A stretch of DNA of 64,000 nt. Origin: Annona cherimola (taxonomy: Eukaryota > Streptophyta > Magnoliopsida > Magnoliales > Annonaceae). Location: assembly GCA_030490835.1 (NCBI GenBank), contig CM059975.1, forward strand, positions 32,830,133-32,894,132, given 5' to 3'. The position numbers and the translations under genes are program-made. Below the pieces are notes generated by a model that was not told the origin of the DNA, made no database searches, and saw only the letters and a program-made list of their open reading frames with translations. This document shows, piece after piece, positions 59,091-64,000 of this stretch; the stretch's first letter is position 1, and the number at the start of each line of letters is the position of its first letter.

Positions 59091-59109
59091 AAGCAAAGTC
59101 TAAATATAA

Positions 59110-59255
59110 TTTTTTTTAGAGTAAAAAGGCCAAAACCCCCGTACCCCTTATCCAAGTCCAACCGCGTGGGCGACCGAGGCCTCGGGGGCTGGGCCGAAAA
59201 GTAAACTTTATTTCAATAGATAAATTGAAATCTTTATATAGCGGTCACGGATACA
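59110..59255 (-). mobile_element. Possible SINE fragment
   Basis: A GC-rich island (CCAACCGCGTGGGCGACCGA, GGCCTCGGGGGCTGGGCCG) with a T run at its left end (59110-59117) and, on the minus strand, GGTTTGTATCCGTGACC, which resembles a B box. The target duplication is not identified, so this is tentative. Confidence 0.35.
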
Positions 59256-59261
59256 AACCGG

Positions 59262-59550
59262 TGGTTTTTCATCCATTTTAAGAGTGTAATTGAAAAGTAA
59301 TAAAATTTTTAAATAAAAAATTTTTATGTAAAAATTATTAAAGTAATAAAAACTATGTGACATGACTGAGGTAATGATAAGAAATAAAAAATAAAATTAA
59401 AATAAATAAGTGTAGAAATGATTAAAAGTTAGGATAATTTGTGCAGCAATACATGAATAAATAATTAAAAAAATATGACAGTTATAGAGAGTGAAAAGTT
59501 TTACGCAAAAAATTTTAATTATCGATAAACACTCCTTAGATGTCATGTTA
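59262..59550 (+). repeat. MITE family G copy
   Basis: 'AAAATTATTAAAGTAATAAA', 'TGTGACATGACTGAGGTAAT', 'GTGCAGCAATACATGAATAA' and 'GAAAAGTTTTACGC' then 'AAAAAATTTTAATTATC' follow the pattern of the copies at 54240 and 61790. It ends at about ACACTCCTTAG. Confidence 0.5.
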
Positions 59551-59699
59551 TTTATTTATGCAGAAAAAGTAAAGAAGCCCTGAAGAAATCAATAACTTAA
59601 ATCAAAGTTAAGCTTGTTTTGTTGTATGTCCAAGGATTTTATGAATTTCCACTCATGCACACATGTTGAATGACTAATATGCCCTTTAATTTAGCTACC

Positions 59700-60625
59700 T
59701 TCTTCTATCGGCGTAAATCGGGTGGAGTTGGGTAAACACAATCCTAATTTACATTGTAAAATCTTAACTTAACCCTACTTTTCATACCTTAACCCAGCCC
59801 TACTTTAATCCCCTAGAAATTGTTTCAGCTCAGATTAGAAATCCGATTAATAAATATATAATATTTAAATATATTTTGTTTAATTAAATTTATTTTAAAA
59901 TATAAATTTATATGAAATAATAAAAATTAATCATTTTTATAGGAATATTTTTCAACTTATGACTTATACAATAAAATAATTGCTAAATAATCTTATTTCA
60001 AATATCTAGTTAATTCCTATATATTATGTACTAATGTATGACTATATTTTATTATATATTATATTTTTATAATATCTATTTAACCCTATATTATGCATTT
60101 TCGTCATTTTTGAAAATATAATAGCAGATATTAACGACAGTTAACGGCGTGGGTGTAATACGCAATTTTGGTAAAACTATGTCAGGGTAATATGCAATTC
60201 GTGAAACTATGTAGGTATATCTACTATATCATTGAAATTATGTGGGTACGTATGCAAATTACCTTATTTAAATATATTTTTTTAATTAAATTTATTTTAA
60301 AATATAAATTTATATGAAATAATAAAAATTATCCTTTTTATAGGAATATTTTTCAACTTATGACTTATACAATAAAATAATTGGTAAATAATCTTATTTC
60401 AAAGTAATAATATCTAGTTAATTCTTATATATTATGTACTCATGTATGGCTATCTTTTATAATATATTATATTTTTATACTATATGCAATTGGGTTGAGT
60501 CAGATTGATAATTGTCTAACCCAAACCTACGTACTTTTGAAATTAGGTCGGTATAATTTAGATTGTATAACTTATTTTTTCTAAAATGCTTAACCTAACC
60601 CTACTATAAATCGGGTGGGTGCTGA
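59700..60625. repeat. Repeat block with a 200-bp direct duplication
   Basis: A segment of about 200 bases starting ATTAAATTTATTTTAAAAT and including 'TAGGAATATTTTTCAACTTA' and 'TGACTTATACAATAAAATAA' occurs at 59880-60075 and again at 60285-60480 with few differences. Between them lies 'AACGACAGTTAACGGCGTGG' with 'AATATGCAATTCGTGAAACT' and 'TATGTGGGTACG', related to the foldback at 27838. The outer flanks carry AAATCGGGTGG words on both sides, perhaps an older hAT end pair. Confidence 0.5.
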
Positions 60626-60670
60626 GATCAACCTTATTTACAAGCTTGCCCTCTTCTGCGTTGGTGGAAG

Positions 60671-61377
60671 TAGGGGTGGGAATTTGGGCGGGTCGACCCG
60701 TGACCCGACATTGACCCGACCCGTTTTTGCCCGGAGAAAACCAATATTTTTTTACCCGATATAGGGATGGGTCAGAAATTTTGACCCGAATTCAAAAATA
60801 GGGTCGGGGTAGTCCGACCCGCCCCGCATATATAAATTTATTAAAAATTATAATACTGTATTGAAATATTATTATTATTTTCTTTCAAATTTCTCACTTT
60901 TTTATAATCAACTCTATCAACAATAGAAGAATCAATTTATTCAAAAAGCAATATAAGAATCAATAAAAAAAATTGTATGTATATAACCCTTATGTGTAAT
61001 TGTATATTAACCTATTTTAATAAATGTATACTATATTTTCAAATGTTTTGTTTTCTTAATTATGTGTTTTTTAATAATTAGTGTAATATTGAAACATATA
61101 ATATTTAAATTTAGTATAGATGTATACTTATGTTTGATAGATATATAACTTTTGAGAATTATCTTATTTAACCCATATTTTTTACCCGACCCGTCATCCC
61201 GAAACCGGTCTAATACCGACCCGAAATTTTGTCTCTAGACCGGAGAAAAAAAAATAAAGATCAAACCGAACTTGTCCCGACTCGGTATAAAAATAAGAAT
61301 TAACTAAAATTTTTAAAAAATAAAGTTCAAATTGAACAAATCCTGACCCATCCCAACCCGTCCGATTCGCACCCCTA
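60671..61377. mobile_element. Non-autonomous hAT MITE (TAGGGGTG family)
   Basis: Ends TAGGGGTGGGAAT and ATTCGCACCCCTA pair at 12 of 13 positions. Flanked by a perfect 8-bp target duplication GGTGGAAG (60663-60670 and 61378-61385). About 170 bases at each end are dense in GACCCG/CGGGTC words, as in the large hAT at 36175. The middle is AT-rich. The 84-codon minus-strand frame (61194-61448) simply crosses the right end and is not a gene. Length 707 bp. Confidence 0.88.
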
Positions 61378-61455
61378 GGTGGAAGCGAATCTGACGTCCT
61401 GTTCGTCCAGTGACAGCAGCAGATTTGCACACCTCTGCAGATCAGCATGCATCTG

Positions 61456-61556
61456 TCTATTATTAGCTTGTTTTGTCGTTACTTGCTGCGTGCCATCTGC
61501 CTGGGTCTATTATTAGCTTGTTTTGTTGTTACTTGCTGCGTGCCATCTGCGTGTTA
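61456..61556. repeat. 50-bp tandem duplication
   Basis: TCTATTATTAGCTTGTTTTG followed by 'CGTTACTTGCTGCGTGCCAT' and 'CTGC' is repeated at 61456 and 61506 with one or two differences. Confidence 0.8.
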
Positions 61557-61789
61557 TTATTTATTCCCATAGTTATCGTAGTTTTCTCATACAATTTAAT
61601 GGATTCTAAAATAGTACTTCTTGTAGCCTTTTTGTCTCTTTCTTGATTGGGATTTATTTTACATCCTCTTATATCAGTTGCAAACTTACAGCCAACAACC
61701 CCCATGCTAGGAACAAATCAACTATTACGATGAATCCCACAGCGCCCACTGGCATCTGGTTGCCTTTTAGATAACTAAGGGTGTGTCTG

Positions 61790-62050
61790 TGAAATAATAA
61801 AATTTTAAAATAAAATTTTTTTAATATAAAGTTGTTAAATTGATATGAAATAATATGGTATGATAGAGATAATAATGAGGTGCAAAGAGAAAAAACTTAA
61901 AAGAGATAGGTTAATTGCATAGGTAGTTGTATATAAATGAATAAAAATATGTTAATTGTATACAAAGATGTGAATAAATAATTTTAAAATATAGTAGCTG
62001 TGGGAAATAAAAAATTTTAATTTTAAATTTTTTATTAAAACAAATGTTCC
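61790..62050 (+). repeat. MITE family G copy
   Basis: Begins GGGTGTGTCTGTGAAATAAT and contains 'AAAGTTGTTAAATTGATATG', 'ATGGTATGATAGAGATAAT', 'GAGGTGCAAAGAGAAAAAAC' and 'TGTATACAAAGATGTGAATA'. It ends near ACAAATGTTCCCTG. This is one of the best preserved copies. Confidence 0.6.
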
Positions 62051-62054
62051 CTGA

Positions 62055-62330
62055 AATCTCCCACGATCAGTAGCAGGATTCCACACAAGATACCTTTCTC
62101 GGCTATCCAAGATGATAACCTTGATTTTACACTTAGTTTTTACTGGAGTGAATAAAATGTCGTTATCTGTTACAGGATGAAGGCCTGGTTCATATGGCTC
62201 AATGTCTTCTAGCGACGACTTGTTTTTCGTCTTTGATTGCTTGGCTTCGTGCGAGAAAGAAATGACAAGGGGAAAAAAAAACAACAACAAAACAAAAACA
62301 AAAACAAACCAGAACAACAACTCTAATTTT
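62055..62330 (-). other. Unrecognised minus-strand reading frame
   Basis: Part of a 122-codon frame (61952-62320) contains a section 'SLEDIEPYEPGLHPVTDNDI' and 'KVIILDSRERYLVWNPATD' with a protein-like composition, preceded by a hydrophobic stretch of Phe, Val and Leu. That stretch is encoded by an A/C-rich simple sequence on the plus strand (62270-62305) and is probably spurious. The frame runs into a MITE. It could be an eroded exon; I do not recognise it. Confidence 0.2.
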
Positions 62331-62454
62331 TTTTTTATTCAAAGCCCGTGATCTTTTATGCCCTGCTCGAAAATGCAGCAAGCATGTCTGACCCGCAGAC
62401 ATGTTTTAATTTTAAAATTTTTTTTAATACAATGCCAGCCCTACCAGTAGAGAA

Positions 62455-62955
62455 TATTTCCATGAAATTCCTCTTCTAACTTTCTTCATTTTAATATCTT
62501 GATTGTTAATAAAAAATTAACTTTATCTATTGTATTTAACATTATTTATATTTTTACAGAATCCTTTTGATTTGTTTAGTACCACTATACTGGGCTCTGT
62601 CTATAGATAAAATCAACATAATAAATTATTTAATACTCAATATTCATTTTTAAGTAATATTTTCAACATCTAAACTATATAAAATATTATTACTACATGG
62701 ATAAATAATTTTATAAAGTATTATTTTATTTTAATACATAAAGGAATATATCTAAACATTCTTTCTAATATACACATGAATTTATGTACGTTTGAGCAAA
62801 TATGACCCATGTACATAAAACTTGATCTCCTAGCAAAACAAATGATGTTAAATAATGAATGGATTAAATTTTGTATCAATTATCAATATCTAAAAAAATA
62901 AAGAGAGTTTCAAGGAATCACTTTTATATAACCCAATTATATAGAAACGGCGTTC
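62455..62955. repeat. Foldback family F copy
   Basis: The left arm ('TAATATCTTGATTGTTAATA', 'TATTGTATTTAACATTATTT') and right arm ('AAATGATGTTAAATAATGAA', 'TTTTGTATCAATTATCAATA', ATATAACCCAATTATATAGA) pair as in the complete copy at 29236. The central 'TTTTCAACATCTAAACTAT' is also shared. Confidence 0.6.
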
Positions 62956-63234
62956 ATCTTTCTCCGTGTAAAATTTAGAATTTTTGGAATTTATTTTAAT
63001 TTCTATTATATAAATTAAATAAATTAAATTAAATATTTATGCACAAATGAAAAATTCAAGTATTTTTTAAAATTCAAAGAAGTTATGCAATTATTCGTTT
63101 TCTTCTAAGATGTTTTTACAAACGTATTTCGTTATCATGATTTTTAATTCCAAAAATATAATAATCATTTCACTTTTAAGTTTATCAAGATAAATATTTT
63201 TAAATTAGTAATAATTTTTTACATTTATTTTAAA

Positions 63235-63482
63235 TATAGACACTATTTGGTAACTAGGAAAAGTAAAAAAATTTATCCACTTTCTACACTCATTTCGATA
63301 TAATGTGACATATGAACTATTTAACTATCTTTTTTCCTATTATTATCTTACAGATCAATGTTATTTTAATATTTTCCATACAATTCCACTATTTATTTCA
63401 CATTAATTCTTTTTATTTCCATCACTCTCTCATTTTAAAAAATCTATAATTTTCCCATTTTCACATTACCAAATGGATCTAA
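63235..63482 (-). repeat. MITE family G copy, reversed
   Basis: 'ACACTATTTGGTAACTAGG' at the left and 'TTTTCACATTACCAAATGG' at the right are inverted. The interior has 'ATCAATGTTATTTTAATATT' and 'CATACAATTCCACTATTTAT' as in the reversed copies at 23860-24475. Confidence 0.5.
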
Positions 63483-63584
63483 AATTACTTTTATAGAATA
63501 TATATAAGTAGGCAAGTAGTTGACAACAATAATCGTGTGGAGTTTTCTCTTTATGAAAAGTCATATGAGGTTTTGCTTCAATGT

Positions 63585-64000
63585 GATCAACTTGCATAGA
63601 AGTGGTTTTATATAATTATTTTCATTTTTAATATCTTGATTGATGATCCACTCTGTTTATTATATTTAAAATTATTTTTTTAGCTAGGAGACTGACAAAA
63701 CAAATATGTATATGGGTCACATTTGGTGAAAAATATATATTAATGTGTAAATTATGAAAAATATTGAGATCCATTTATATATTTATTCAATTATAATAAT
63801 ACTTAATAGAATTATTTATCGACACAGTAATGGCATTTAATATGGTTTAGATGGTGAGAATGTAACTTTAAAATTCATATTTAGTATGAAACTATTACAT
63901 TTACTTTATACATTTATAGACTGGGACTATGCACAATGATATTAGACAAATGAAAGGATTTTCATGATAATATAAATAATGTTAAATATAATAGATGGAA
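63585..64000. repeat. Foldback family F copy, cut by the window end
   Basis: Starts near CATAGAAGTGGTTTTATATA and contains 'TTTTTAATATCTTGATTGAT', 'TTATTATATTTAAAATTATT' and 'ATGGTTTAGATGGTGAGAAT'. It ends with GATAATATAAATAATGTTAA at the window edge, so the right arm continues at least to the end. Confidence 0.5.

Noticed and set aside
1..64000. CRISPR array, bacterial operon or phage
   Set aside because: Tandem repeats here have no regular spacers, and the gene content (introns, plant UGT, LTR elements, LINEs, hAT) is eukaryotic.

Overview
The window is plant nuclear DNA, almost certainly from an angiosperm with a repeat-rich genome. The evidence is a plant family-1 UDP-glycosyltransferase, Ty1/copia elements primed by initiator tRNA-Met, L1-type LINEs with the plant C-terminal RNase H, FAR1-type MULE and hAT transposases, a tRNA-derived SINE and an endogenous pararetrovirus relic. 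The intronless, GC-rich UGT in an AT-rich background would fit a monocot or magnoliid, but that is inference. Only one host gene looks intact: the UDP-glycosyltransferase at 55906-57360 (+). Nearly everything else is mobile DNA of different ages, much of it nested.

Layout. 1-3900: AT-rich, no gene. 3920-5620: a tandem TRIM-like element on the minus strand, split by an old hAT MITE, followed by a copia pol relic (5640-6960). About 7900-20785: a large Mutator-like element (MULE) with roughly 185-bp terminal inverted repeats. It has a decayed FAR1-type transposase (+), a second convergent gene (-) and two internal satellite arrays. Its left arm holds two nested solo LTRs (8277-11239 and, inside it, 8680-10341), each with a perfect 5-bp target duplication. 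20825-21340: 3' end of a LINE (-). 21340-29800: MITEs, including a clean CCGGTT-rich hAT MITE (26252-27021) and foldback repeats. 29830-32250: a broken endogenous caulimovirid. 32905-33377: a non-autonomous hAT.

33410-43760: a degenerate L1-type LINE (+). A scrap of Ty3/gypsy RNase H lies inside it, and a 5.36-kb hAT transposon (36175-41536, coding on the minus strand) interrupts it. Downstream of its transposase, this hAT carries exons of a host CBP60 (calmodulin-binding protein 60) gene: a pack-hAT gene capture. 43980-50617: a UDP-glycosyltransferase pseudogene, tandem paralogue of the intact gene, split by a 5.2-kb Ty1/copia element (44964-50186) with two 325-bp LTRs and a 5-bp target duplication. 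50640-54800: a second, older copia relic. 54800-64000: the intact UGT surrounded by a reverse-oriented SINE, several MITE families and another hAT MITE.

The only metabolic function that can be read is small-molecule glycosylation by the UGT pair, of which one copy has died. The strongest candidates for something not described before are the CBP60-capturing hAT and the two-gene, satellite-bearing MULE. Domain calls come from reading translations by eye; no searches were run.
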